From an uncultured Leucobacter sp. (GTDB taxonomy: Bacteria > Actinomycetota > Actinomycetes > Actinomycetales > Microbacteriaceae): a DNA stretch of 6,079 nt. This document shows positions 1 to 5,008 of the stretch, piece after piece. Position 1 is the first letter of the stretch, and every line of letters starts with the position of its first letter. Under the pieces are notes generated by a model. That model was not told the DNA's origin, did no database searches, and worked only from the letters and a program-made list of their open reading frames with translations. Location: assembly GCA_945952575.1 (NCBI GenBank), contig CAMFIY010000172.1, positions 1 through 6,079 on the forward strand, in the 5' to 3' direction. Position numbers and translations under genes: made by a program.

Positions 1-1
1 C

Positions 2-715
2 GTCTCCTTCGACCTCGCGGAGGGCGGATCCCTCGGCATCGTCGGCGAGTCGGGATCCGGTAAGACCACCACCGCGCGCATGGTGATGGGTCTCGAACGT
101 CCGAGCGGCGGATCCATCCGCTATCGCGGCGCGGATCGCTCGACCCCGCCGCGCACCGCCCAGGGGTGGAAGAAGCGCGGCCGCGAAGTCCAGATCGTGT
201 TCCAGGATCCGTATACCTCGCTGGATCGTCGGCAGAGCATCGGCGACTGCCTCGCCGAGGTCGTCCGCCTGCACTTCGCGCTCGGCCGCGATGCGGTCCG
301 TGAGCGCGTCGCGGCGCTCGCGGACATGGTCGGGCTCGACGACCGCCAGCTTCAGGCGCTGCCGCGCTCGCTCTCGGGCGGCCAGCGGCAACGCGTCGCG
401 ATCGCGCGCGCACTCGCGGCCGAACCCGAGGTGCTCATACTCGACGAGGCCGTCTCCGCTCTCGACGTGTCGATCCAGGCCCAGATCCTCAACCTGCTCG
501 CGGACATCCGGGGGGAGCGAGGCATCAGCTTCCTCTTCATCAGCCACGATCTCGCCGTGATCCGTCAGATCTGCGACGACATCCTCGTCATGCGGAACGG
601 CGAGGTCGTCGAGCAGGGCCGCACCGACGACGTGCTGGATCATCCGTCCCACCCCTACACCCGCCTGCTCCGCGACAGCGTGCCGCAGGAGGGCTGGGAT
701 CCGCTCGCGCGCTGA
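2..715 (+). CDS. Oligo/dipeptide ABC transporter ATP-binding protein (DppF/OppF-like), 5' end missing
   Basis: Cytoplasmic ATPase subunit that powers a peptide-type importer. The open frame enters from the left edge, so the visible part is 237 residues. A complete two-domain-plus-tail DppF/OppF protein is usually 260-350, so only a short N-terminal piece is likely missing. In visible numbering: Walker A GESGSGKTT at 15-23, Q-loop VFQDP with Gln at 68, ABC signature LSGGQRQR starting at 124, Walker B VLILDE at 144-149 with the catalytic Glu at 149, D-loop SALD, and the switch His in FISHD at 182. The C-terminal HPYTRLL segment is the hallmark of the oligopeptide/dipeptide/nickel ATPase subfamily (oligo_HPY). 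All catalytic motifs are intact. An in-frame ATG at 80 lies downstream of Walker A and is not the start. The gene is followed closely, with no terminator between, by the substrate-binding protein, so they are probably one transcript. The transported solute (peptide, nickel or other) cannot be read from this subunit. Confidence 0.93.
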   Translation, partial: VSFDLAEGGSLGIVGESGSGKTTTARMVMGLERPSGGSIRYRGADRSTPPRTAQGWKKRGREVQIVFQDPYTSLDRRQSIGDCLAEVVRLHFALGRDAVRERVAALADMVGLDDRQLQALPRSLSGGQRQRVAIARALAAEPEVLILDEAVSALDVSIQAQILNLLADIRGERGISFLFISHDLAVIRQICDDILVMRNGEVVEQGRTDDVLDHPSHPYTRLLRDSVPQEGWDPLAR

Positions 716-760
716 GCGCCCGCGTCTTCGCAACCCCGCATCCTCACCACCATCACCATC

Positions 761-767
761 AGGAGAG
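761..767 (+). promoter_or_regulatory. Ribosome binding site of the substrate-binding lipoprotein
   Basis: AGGAGAG lies 5 nt before the ATG at 773. It fixes that start, which is also the one that gives a complete lipoprotein signal peptide. The preceding 57-bp gap contains no hairpin of terminator strength, which supports read-through from the ATPase gene. Confidence 0.8.
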
Positions 768-772
768 ACATC

Positions 773-2428
773 ATGACCAGGAAACCCCTCAGCCGGGTCG
801 GCGCCGTCGCCGCGCTCGGCCTCGCCGCCGCCGTCGCGCTCACGTCGTGCGCCGCAGGCGCCGGCGGGAAGCCGCCGAAGCGCGAGAGCACCGGCTACGA
901 GCTGACCACCATGACCCCGGCCCCGACCACCGAGGTCGACTCGATCTCGTGGAACATCTTCTCGGGCGAGCCCTGGACGATCAACCCGTTCACCTCGGCC
1001 GACTACGCCCCGAACATGGTCAACTCGAACATGTGCGAGACCCTGCTGCAGCAGACGCCGGACTTCAAGATCCAGCCCGGCCTCGCCAAGTCCTGGACCA
1101 ACCCGGATCCGCTCACCTGGATCTACGAACTGCGGGACGACGTGAGGTTCTGGGACGGCCAGCCGATGACGGCGGACGACGTCGCGGCGACGATGAACCA
1201 CTCGCTCACCGACCCGACCTCGTTCCAGCACTCGATGTACTTCTCGGTCAAATCGGTCACCGCGACCGGCGAGCACGAGGTCACCGTGAAGCTCAAGACC
1301 CCGAACTACCTCTTCCACGAGCAGCTCGCGAGCTACGCCGGCGTCGTCATGGAGAAGAAGTACACGGAGGAGCACGCGAAGGATCTCGGCACCCCGAGCG
1401 GCGGCCTGATGTGCACCGGCCCCTTCAAGTTCGGCACGTGGAAGCAGGGCGACTCCATCACGCTGGAGCGCAACGACGACTACTACAACGCGGACCTGAT
1501 GCCGAAGACCAAGCAGCTGAAGTTCACCTTCCTCACCGACGACACCGCGATCACCTCGGCGCTGCTCTCGGGTCAGATCGACGGCGCCTACGCACCGCCG
1601 GCCGCCGCCACCTCGCAGCTGCAGGCGAGCACAGAGGGCACCCTCTCCTTCGGACCGGCCCCGCTGACCGTCGCCCTCTTCTACACGAACCCGAAGGGCG
1701 CCATGAGCGACCCCGCCGTGCGCGCGGCACTGCAGAAGGCGCTCGACTGGAAGGGCATCGCCAAGCAGGCCTTCGGCGGCATCGGCGCGCCGACCGCGAT
1801 GCAGACGCCGCCCGCGGCGTTCGGCTTCGCGAAGGCCGAGCTGGAGCCCCTCGAGAAGGAGTTCGCGACCACCGGAGAACCGGATGTCGCAGCCGCCAAG
1901 AAGGCGCTCGAGGCGGCGAAGCCCGAGTCGCTGAAGCAGCAGATCAAGATGGTCGTGCCGCAGCAGAACGAGACCCAGCAGCTGGGCGTCGCCGTGAAGG
2001 CCGCGGCCGACGAGCTCGGACTCGACTTCAAGCTCACCGTCGTGCCGGCGAACCAGTACACCAACTACCTGTACGACCCGGCGACGCGCGGGGACACCGA
2101 CATCCTCTACACGACCTTCTGGCCGAACGTCCCGAACCCGCTCGACTGGATGCAGATCACCGCGGTGACCGGCGGCTCGTTCAACTCCTACGGCTACACC
2201 GGCATCGACGATCTCTTCAACCAGGCCGTGCAGACCGCCGACGAGGGCGAGCGCGCGAAGCTCACCGCCGAGATGGAGCGGAAGCTGCGTGAGGATCTGC
2301 TGCCGATGGCTCCGGGCATCCGCCAGGACAATGCGGTGTGGCAGAACAAGCGCATCACCGGTGCGCCGGCGGCGTTCAACTACACCTTCTACCCCTGGGG
2401 CGCCCACCTGGGCGGCACCGGCAAGTAG
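773..2428 (+). CDS. ABC transporter substrate-binding lipoprotein, family 5 (DppA/OppA-like)
   Basis: Extracellular solute receptor, lipid-anchored to the membrane, that delivers substrate to a peptide-type ABC importer. The protein has 551 residues, a normal length for the family. Residues 1-25 form a lipoprotein signal: basic MTRK start, Ala/Leu/Val-rich core and lipobox LTSC with the modified Cys at 26. A short Gly/Pro/Lys-rich linker follows. The family-5 fold (SBP_bac_5) covers most of residues 60-540. The diagnostic stretch is at about 113-140: LTWIYELRDDVRFWDGQPMT followed by ADDV. The stretch CTGPFKF at 214-220 and ERNDDYY at 232-238 are also typical. Outside the signal only Cys88 and Cys214 are present, a possible disulfide. 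Family members bind di- or oligopeptides, nickel, sugars or opines, and sequence alone does not decide. It sits last in its transcription unit, directly after an ATPase gene, and is followed by a strong hairpin. Permease genes are presumably upstream, outside the window. Confidence 0.93.
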   Translation: MTRKPLSRVGAVAALGLAAAVALTSCAAGAGGKPPKRESTGYELTTMTPAPTTEVDSISWNIFSGEPWTINPFTSADYAPNMVNSNMCETLLQQTPDFKIQPGLAKSWTNPDPLTWIYELRDDVRFWDGQPMTADDVAATMNHSLTDPTSFQHSMYFSVKSVTATGEHEVTVKLKTPNYLFHEQLASYAGVVMEKKYTEEHAKDLGTPSGGLMCTGPFKFGTWKQGDSITLERNDDYYNADLMPKTKQLKFTFLTDDTAITSALLSGQIDGAYAPPAAATSQLQASTEGTLSFGPAPLTVALFYTNPKGAMSDPAVRAALQKALDWKGIAKQAFGGIGAPTAMQTPPAAFGFAKAELEPLEKEFATTGEPDVAAAKKALEAAKPESLKQQIKMVVPQQNETQQLGVAVKAAADELGLDFKLTVVPANQYTNYLYDPATRGDTDILYTTFWPNVPNPLDWMQITAVTGGSFNSYGYTGIDDLFNQAVQTADEGERAKLTAEMERKLREDLLPMAPGIRQDNAVWQNKRITGAPAAFNYTFYPWGAHLGGTGK

Positions 2429-2441
2429 TCGGCTCGAACGA

Positions 2442-2474
2442 GAGGGGCCCCGGCGCATCGCGCCGGGGCCCCTC
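2442..2474 (+). terminator. Strong hairpin terminator after the substrate-binding protein gene
   Basis: A perfect 15-bp inverted repeat pairs 2442-2456 with 2460-2474 around a 3-nt ATC loop. It begins 13 nt after the TAG stop. The stem is almost all G/C and is followed by CGTGTTCTCC rather than a T-run, the form often seen at gene ends in high-GC actinobacteria. It should end the transporter transcript, and may also stop transcripts coming leftward. Confidence 0.85.
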
Positions 2475-2490
2475 CGTGTTCTCCGCGTTT

Positions 2491-2502
2491 CGCGAGCTCG
2501 CG
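2491..2502. repeat. 12-bp perfect palindrome CGCGAGCTCGCG
   Basis: A self-complementary 12-mer between the transporter terminator and the following hairpins. It has no loop, so it would form a cruciform or dimer rather than a good RNA hairpin. In GC-rich DNA such a short palindrome can occur by chance. It is listed as part of the cluster of inverted repeats in this convergent spacer. Confidence 0.4.
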
Positions 2503-2518
2503 CAGTGGCCGCACCGAC

Positions 2519-2557
2519 CCAGCTGACGAATCGCGCTGCGATTCGTTCCGAAGCTGG
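2519..2557. repeat. Two-tier hairpin in the convergent spacer
   Basis: The inner stem is perfect over 9 bp: ACGAATCGC (2526-2534) pairs with GCGATTCGT (2538-2546) around a GCT loop. An outer stem pairs CCAGCT (2519-2524) with AGCTGG (2552-2557), separated from the inner stem by 1 nt on the left and 5 nt on the right. The structure is nearly symmetric and lies between two converging genes. It could be a second terminator for either direction or a copy of a dispersed intergenic repeat. No coding frame in this spacer is convincing. Confidence 0.6.
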
Positions 2558-2585
2558 ATCGCGTTCTGCCTATGCGAGCTGACGC

Positions 2586-2597
2586 GGTGACGTCACC
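2586..2597. repeat. 12-bp perfect palindrome GGTGACGTCACC
   Basis: A self-complementary 12-mer with TGACGTCA at its core, 12 bp left of the icd hairpin. No promoter is expected here because both flanking genes end in this spacer. A protein-binding site is possible but nothing else supports it. Confidence 0.45.
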
Positions 2598-2608
2598 AGC
2601 GTTCGGCG

Positions 2609-2629
2609 GCGAAACGCAATGCGTTTCGC
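2609..2629 (-). terminator. Hairpin terminator of icd
   Basis: GCGAAACGC (2609-2617) pairs perfectly with GCGTTTCGC (2621-2629) across a 3-nt loop, giving a 9-bp stem. It starts 1 nt past the icd TAG stop on the leftward strand. There is no T-run after it, like the opposing terminator at 2442-2474. Position directly after the stop makes a terminator or 3'-end stabilising role likely. Confidence 0.65.
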
Positions 2630-2630
2630 T

Positions 2631-3845
2631 CTATGCCAAACGCTGCTGCAGGTTCTCGTCGATCGCTGCGAGGAACTCCTCGGTCGTCAGCCAGCCCTGA
2701 TCCGGGCCGACGAGCATGGCGAGGTCCTTCGTCATCTTGCCCGACTCGACCGTCTTGATGACGACGTCCTCGAGCGTCAGCGCGAAGTCGACGAGCGGCT
2801 GGTTGCCGTCGAGCTTGCCGCGATGCTGCAGGCCGCGGGTCCACGCGAAGATCGAGGCGATCGGGTTCGTGGAGGTCGGCTTGCCCTGCTGGTGCTGGCG
2901 GTAGTGCCGGGTCACCGTGCCGTGCGCCGCCTCGGCCTCGACGATCCGCCCGTCGGGCGTGGTCAGCACCGAGGTCATCAGGCCGAGCGATCCGAAGCCC
3001 TGCGCGACCGTGTCGCTCTGCACGTCGCCGTCGTAGTTCTTGCAGGCCCAGACGTAGCCGCCCTCCCACTTCATGGCCGAGGCGACCATGTCGTCGATGA
3101 GGCGGTGCTCGTAGGTGAGGCCGGCGGCCTCGAACTGCTCCTTGAACTCGGCGTCGTAGATCTCCTGGAAGATGTCCTTGAACCGGCCGTCGTAGGCCTT
3201 CAGGATCGTGTTCTTGGTGGAGAGGTAGACCGGGTAGTTGCGCGAGAGGCCGTAGTTGAGCGAGGCGCGGGCGAAGTCGCGGATCGACGCGTCGAGGTTG
3301 TACTGCACCTGAGCGATGCCATCGCCCGGGGCCTGGTAGACCTCGAACTTCTGCGGCTCGCCGCCGTCCTTCGGCGTGAACTCGACGGTCAGCGTGCCCT
3401 CGCCGGCGAAGCGGAAATCGGTGGCGCGGTACTGGTCGCCGAACGCGTGGCGGCCGATGATGATCGGCTTGTTCCAGCCCGGGACGAGGCGCGGGATGTT
3501 CGAGATGATGATCGGCTCGCGGAAGATCACGCCGCCGAGGATGTTGCGGATCGTGCCGTTCGGGCTCTTCCACATCTTCTTCAGGCCGAACTCCTCGACG
3601 CGGGCCTCGTCGGGCGTGATGGTGGCGCACTTCACGCCGACGCCGTGCTTCTGGATCGCGTGGGCGGCGTCCACGGTGACCTGGTCCTCCGTCTCGTCGC
3701 GGTGCTGGATCCCGAGGTCGTAGTACTCGAGCGTGACGTCGAGGTAGGGGTGGATCAGCCGATCCTTGATGAACTGCCAGATGATCCGGGTCATCTCGTC
3801 GCCGTCGAGTTCGACGACCGTGCCCTCAACCTTGATCTTCGCCAA
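2631..3845 (-). CDS. icd: NADP-dependent isocitrate dehydrogenase, eukaryote-like dimeric type
   Basis: Cytosolic TCA-cycle enzyme that oxidises and decarboxylates isocitrate to 2-oxoglutarate, giving NADPH. It has 404 residues and resembles human IDH1 closely over its full length, so it belongs to the ~400-residue homodimeric family, not the E. coli Icd type. Seen in order: LDGDEMTR (13-20), KCATITPDEAR (72-82), SPNGTIRN (94-101), the substrate arginine in GRHAFGDQYR at 132, LSTKNT with the catalytic Lys at 211, RLIDDM (248-253) and YDGDVQSD (271-278) with metal-binding Asp residues, and AEAAHGTVTRHYR (304-316). In the last motif Arg313 and His314 match the NADP 2'-phosphate contacts of IDH1. 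All key residues are intact. The frame stays open far upstream, but similarity begins with AKIKVEGT, and the TTG at 3845 has AGGAGAG 4 nt before it. This TTG is therefore the start. The gene is divergent from the hydrolase gene across a spacer with a shared palindrome. Confidence 0.97.
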   Translation of the reverse strand: MAKIKVEGTVVELDGDEMTRIIWQFIKDRLIHPYLDVTLEYYDLGIQHRDETEDQVTVDAAHAIQKHGVGVKCATITPDEARVEEFGLKKMWKSPNGTIRNILGGVIFREPIIISNIPRLVPGWNKPIIIGRHAFGDQYRATDFRFAGEGTLTVEFTPKDGGEPQKFEVYQAPGDGIAQVQYNLDASIRDFARASLNYGLSRNYPVYLSTKNTILKAYDGRFKDIFQEIYDAEFKEQFEAAGLTYEHRLIDDMVASAMKWEGGYVWACKNYDGDVQSDTVAQGFGSLGLMTSVLTTPDGRIVEAEAAHGTVTRHYRQHQQGKPTSTNPIASIFAWTRGLQHRGKLDGNQPLVDFALTLEDVVIKTVESGKMTKDLAMLVGPDQGWLTTEEFLAAIDENLQQRLA

Positions 3846-3849
3846 CGTG

Positions 3850-3856
3850 CTCTCCT
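3850..3856 (-). promoter_or_regulatory. Ribosome binding site that sets the TTG start of icd
   Basis: On the leftward strand AGGAGAG is followed by CACG and then TTG. It is identical to the site used by the substrate-binding protein gene. It is the main evidence for the unusual TTG start, since the reading frame has no stop for hundreds of bases upstream. Confidence 0.8.
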
Positions 3857-3894
3857 GTAGCTGGTGGATGGAGTGTGATGGGGAGGCGGCGGTC

Positions 3895-3952
3895 GCGGGC
3901 GCTGTGGGCCCGCTGGCTTCTTCGGACTCGCCGCCGATGCTGCGCTCGGCGG
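3895..3952 (-). other. Two hairpins in the probable icd 5' leader
   Basis: Two perfect inverted repeats lie between the candidate icd promoter and its start. One pairs GCGGGC (3895-3900) with GCCCGC (3908-3913) over a 7-nt loop. The other pairs CCGCCGA (3931-3937) with TCGGCGG (3946-3952) over an 8-nt loop. If transcription starts near 3982 the untranslated leader would be about 135 nt and contain both. I do not recognise a riboswitch class. In such GC-rich DNA one or both may be chance. Confidence 0.35.
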
Positions 3953-3988
3953 GCCGCTCCCGGATGGGTCTCTGATGGGACCCCCGGT

Positions 3989-4018
3989 AGTCTATCGGAC
4001 TTTTCTCAACTATCTCGA
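3989..4018 (-). promoter_or_regulatory. Candidate icd promoter
   Basis: On the leftward strand a -10-like TAGACT (3989-3994) follows a -35-like TCGAGA (4013-4018) with an 18-bp spacer. The -35 falls inside the palindrome at 4008-4031, so a protein bound there would block it. The match to the consensus is moderate. No better pair was seen closer to the gene. Confidence 0.4.
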
Positions 4019-4031
4019 TGTCGAGATAGTT
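4008..4031. promoter_or_regulatory. Operator-like palindrome shared by icd and the hydrolase gene
   Basis: AACTATCTCGA (4008-4018) and TCGAGATAGTT (4021-4031) are perfect reverse complements around a central TG. The 11-bp arms are AT-richer than the surroundings, and the site lies in the divergent spacer with a TAGACT -10-like box on each side facing outward. Length, symmetry and position fit a dimeric winged-helix repressor such as a MarR-family protein. TamR of Streptomyces coelicolor, a citrate/trans-aconitate-responsive MarR protein, is known to bind the isocitrate dehydrogenase promoter. Assigning this site to a TamR homolog is inference, because I cannot compare it with the published motif here. 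Confidence 0.75.
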
Positions 4032-4045
4032 CGCCCGCGTAGACT
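4017..4045 (+). promoter_or_regulatory. Candidate promoter of the hydrolase gene, possibly leaderless
   Basis: A -10-like TAGACT at 4040-4045 is preceded, at a 17-bp spacing, by a weak -35 region at 4017-4022 inside the palindrome. The ATG at 4054 lies only 8 nt after the -10 box, so transcription would begin at or within a few bases of the start codon. The GGAG at 4049-4052 is only 1 nt from the ATG, too close for normal ribosome binding, which fits a leaderless message. Confidence 0.45.
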
Positions 4046-4053
4046 CCTGGAGC

Positions 4054-4833
4054 ATGGATCCCACTCCGGACGCAGGCGCGGGCGCGCGCCCCTCCGCCGC
4101 CGAGAGCTGGTTCGCCGTCGTCCCGGTCGCCCCGGGCCTCGATCGCATCGAGGAGCCGCACGTGCACGAGCTGCTGCGCGCGAACATCTGGCACCTGCGC
4201 GGCTCGGCGCGGGATCTCGTGGTGGACGCCGGGCTCGGCGTCGCCTCGCTGCGCGAGCAGCTGCCCCGGCTGTTCGCGCACGACCCCGTCCTGGTCCTCA
4301 GCCACGCCCACCTCGACCACGTCGGCTCGGCCCACGAGTTCCCGGACCGCCGGATGCACCGCGCGAGCGAGGTCGGCCCCGGGACCCCCGCCACCCTCTC
4401 CGGCCCCGAGCTCTCCCGGCTGCTCGGCCTGGAGTGGCCCGACATGCCCGAGCTGCTGATCGACCGGATCCCGGCCGGATTCGAGCCGCGCGAGTACCGG
4501 ATCCCGCCGGCGCCCGCCACCGCGTTCCTCGCGGACGGCGAGCTCGTCGAGCTCGGGGATCGGAGCCTGCGCGTACTGCACCTGCCGGGGCACACGCCGG
4601 GCAGCATCGGGCTGTTCGAGGAGGCGAGCGGAGCCCTGTTCAGCGGCGACGTGATCTACGACGACGTCCTGCTCGACGAGCTGCACGAATCCGACATCGA
4701 GGACTACGTGCGCAGCATGCGGCGCCTGCGGGAGCTGCCGGTGCGAACCGTCTACCCGGGCCACGGCGACCCCTTCGACGCGACGCGGATGCGCGCGATC
4801 ATCGACGCCTACCTGGCGCGCCGGGCGGCTTGA
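4054..4833 (+). CDS. Metallo-beta-lactamase-fold hydrolase
   Basis: A 259-residue probable cytoplasmic two-metal hydrolase of the glyoxalase II/lactonase-like branch. No signal peptide is seen. Metal ligands are complete: HAHLDH (His84, His86, Asp88, His89), His180 in LPGHTPGS, Asp199 in FSGDVIYDD, and His237 in YPGHGDP. The N-terminal strand FAVVPVAPGLDRIEEP (20-35) opens the fold. Residues about 107-160, between the first metal motif and the second half, form an insertion rich in Pro and Leu that may shape the substrate pocket. The substrate is unknown; thioesters, lactones and other esters are all hydrolysed by relatives. Start choice: the ATG at 4054 precedes the first conserved strand by about 20 residues and fits the -10 box just upstream. 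It is divergent from icd and shares the palindrome with it, suggesting co-regulation. The SnoaL-like gene downstream is 175 bp away and need not be in the same operon. Confidence 0.9.
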   Translation: MDPTPDAGAGARPSAAESWFAVVPVAPGLDRIEEPHVHELLRANIWHLRGSARDLVVDAGLGVASLREQLPRLFAHDPVLVLSHAHLDHVGSAHEFPDRRMHRASEVGPGTPATLSGPELSRLLGLEWPDMPELLIDRIPAGFEPREYRIPPAPATAFLADGELVELGDRSLRVLHLPGHTPGSIGLFEEASGALFSGDVIYDDVLLDELHESDIEDYVRSMRRLRELPVRTVYPGHGDPFDATRMRAIIDAYLARRAA

Positions 4834-4835
4834 GG

Positions 4836-4897
4836 CCCGGCGTGCGCCGCGCCGTGCCGCCCGAGCCGTGTCCGCAACCCGGCGCGCCGCGCCGTGC
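4836..4897. repeat. Imperfect direct repeat in the gap after the hydrolase gene
   Basis: The 14-mer GCGCCGCGCCGTGC occurs at 4844-4857 and again at 4884-4897. With a 2-nt length difference the similarity extends left to 4836 and 4878, both beginning CCCGGCG. The second copy also forms a 6-bp hairpin (CGGCGC, loop GCC, GCGCCG at 4880-4894), which could act as a weak terminator. The extreme GC content makes chance similarity possible. Confidence 0.4.
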
Positions 4898-4924
4898 GCA
4901 CCGCGCTCATCCCGCCCGCCCACG

Positions 4925-4945
4925 GCCGGAATGCAGACATCCGGC
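4925..4945. repeat. Short inverted repeat upstream of the SnoaL-like gene
   Basis: GCCGGA (4925-4930) and TCCGGC (4940-4945) are reverse complements 9 nt apart, about 65 bp before the ATG at 5009. This is a suitable position for a regulator site near a promoter, but the arms are short and I could not identify convincing -35 and -10 boxes nearby. Confidence 0.25.
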
Positions 4946-4987
4946 TGCGGCATCGCGGCGGACTGTGCTTGCATGGCCCCGACGGGC

Positions 4988-5003
4988 AGAGAGAGAGAGG
5001 GGG
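4988..5003 (+). promoter_or_regulatory. Purine-rich ribosome binding region with an (AG)6 run
   Basis: AGAGAGAGAGAG (4988-4999) runs directly into GGGG (5000-5003), which ends 5 nt before the ATG at 5009. The GAGAGG-type sequence can pair with the 16S rRNA tail and supports this ATG over in-frame upstream GTG and ATG codons at 4868, 4931 and 4973, which lack such a site and would add an unconserved extension. Confidence 0.6.
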
Positions 5004-5008
5004 ACCGG

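Noticed and set aside
745..762. Run of His codons (CAC CAC CAT CAC CAT) just before the binding protein gene, resembling a His tag or a his-operon leader peptide.
   Set aside because: It is in a different frame from the gene at 773. No start codon with a ribosome binding site opens that frame, and no attenuator hairpin follows. It is most likely chance.
847..2292. Long Arg-rich frame overlapping the binding protein.
   Set aside because: Low-complexity Arg/Ala/Asp composition is typical of an out-of-frame read through a GC-rich gene. It lacks a ribosome binding site or any recognisable domain.
2429..2582. Short rightward frames running from the end of the binding protein into the spacer.
   Set aside because: They pass through the terminator hairpin, lack ribosome binding sites and have no recognisable content.
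2619..3860. Long rightward frame antisense to icd.
   Set aside because: It is a shadow of the conserved icd codons, rich in Leu/Val/Asp/Arg, with no domain and its start inside the icd terminator hairpin.
3846..4607. Leftward extension of the icd reading frame giving a 658-residue protein.
   Set aside because: The frame is open only because GC-rich DNA lacks stops. The extra part crosses the palindrome and is antisense to a well-supported hydrolase. Family similarity begins at the TTG at 3845, which has its own ribosome binding site.
4006..4974. Leftward frame antisense to the hydrolase.
   Set aside because: It is a composition-driven shadow with no motif, and it covers a hydrolase whose metal ligands are all intact.
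4868..5008. N-terminal extension of the SnoaL-like protein from the GTG at 4868 or ATGs at 4931 and 4973.
   Set aside because: The extension is rich in Arg, Ala, Pro and Cys and unlike the family. The purine-rich site sits before the ATG at 5009, which gives a normal family length.
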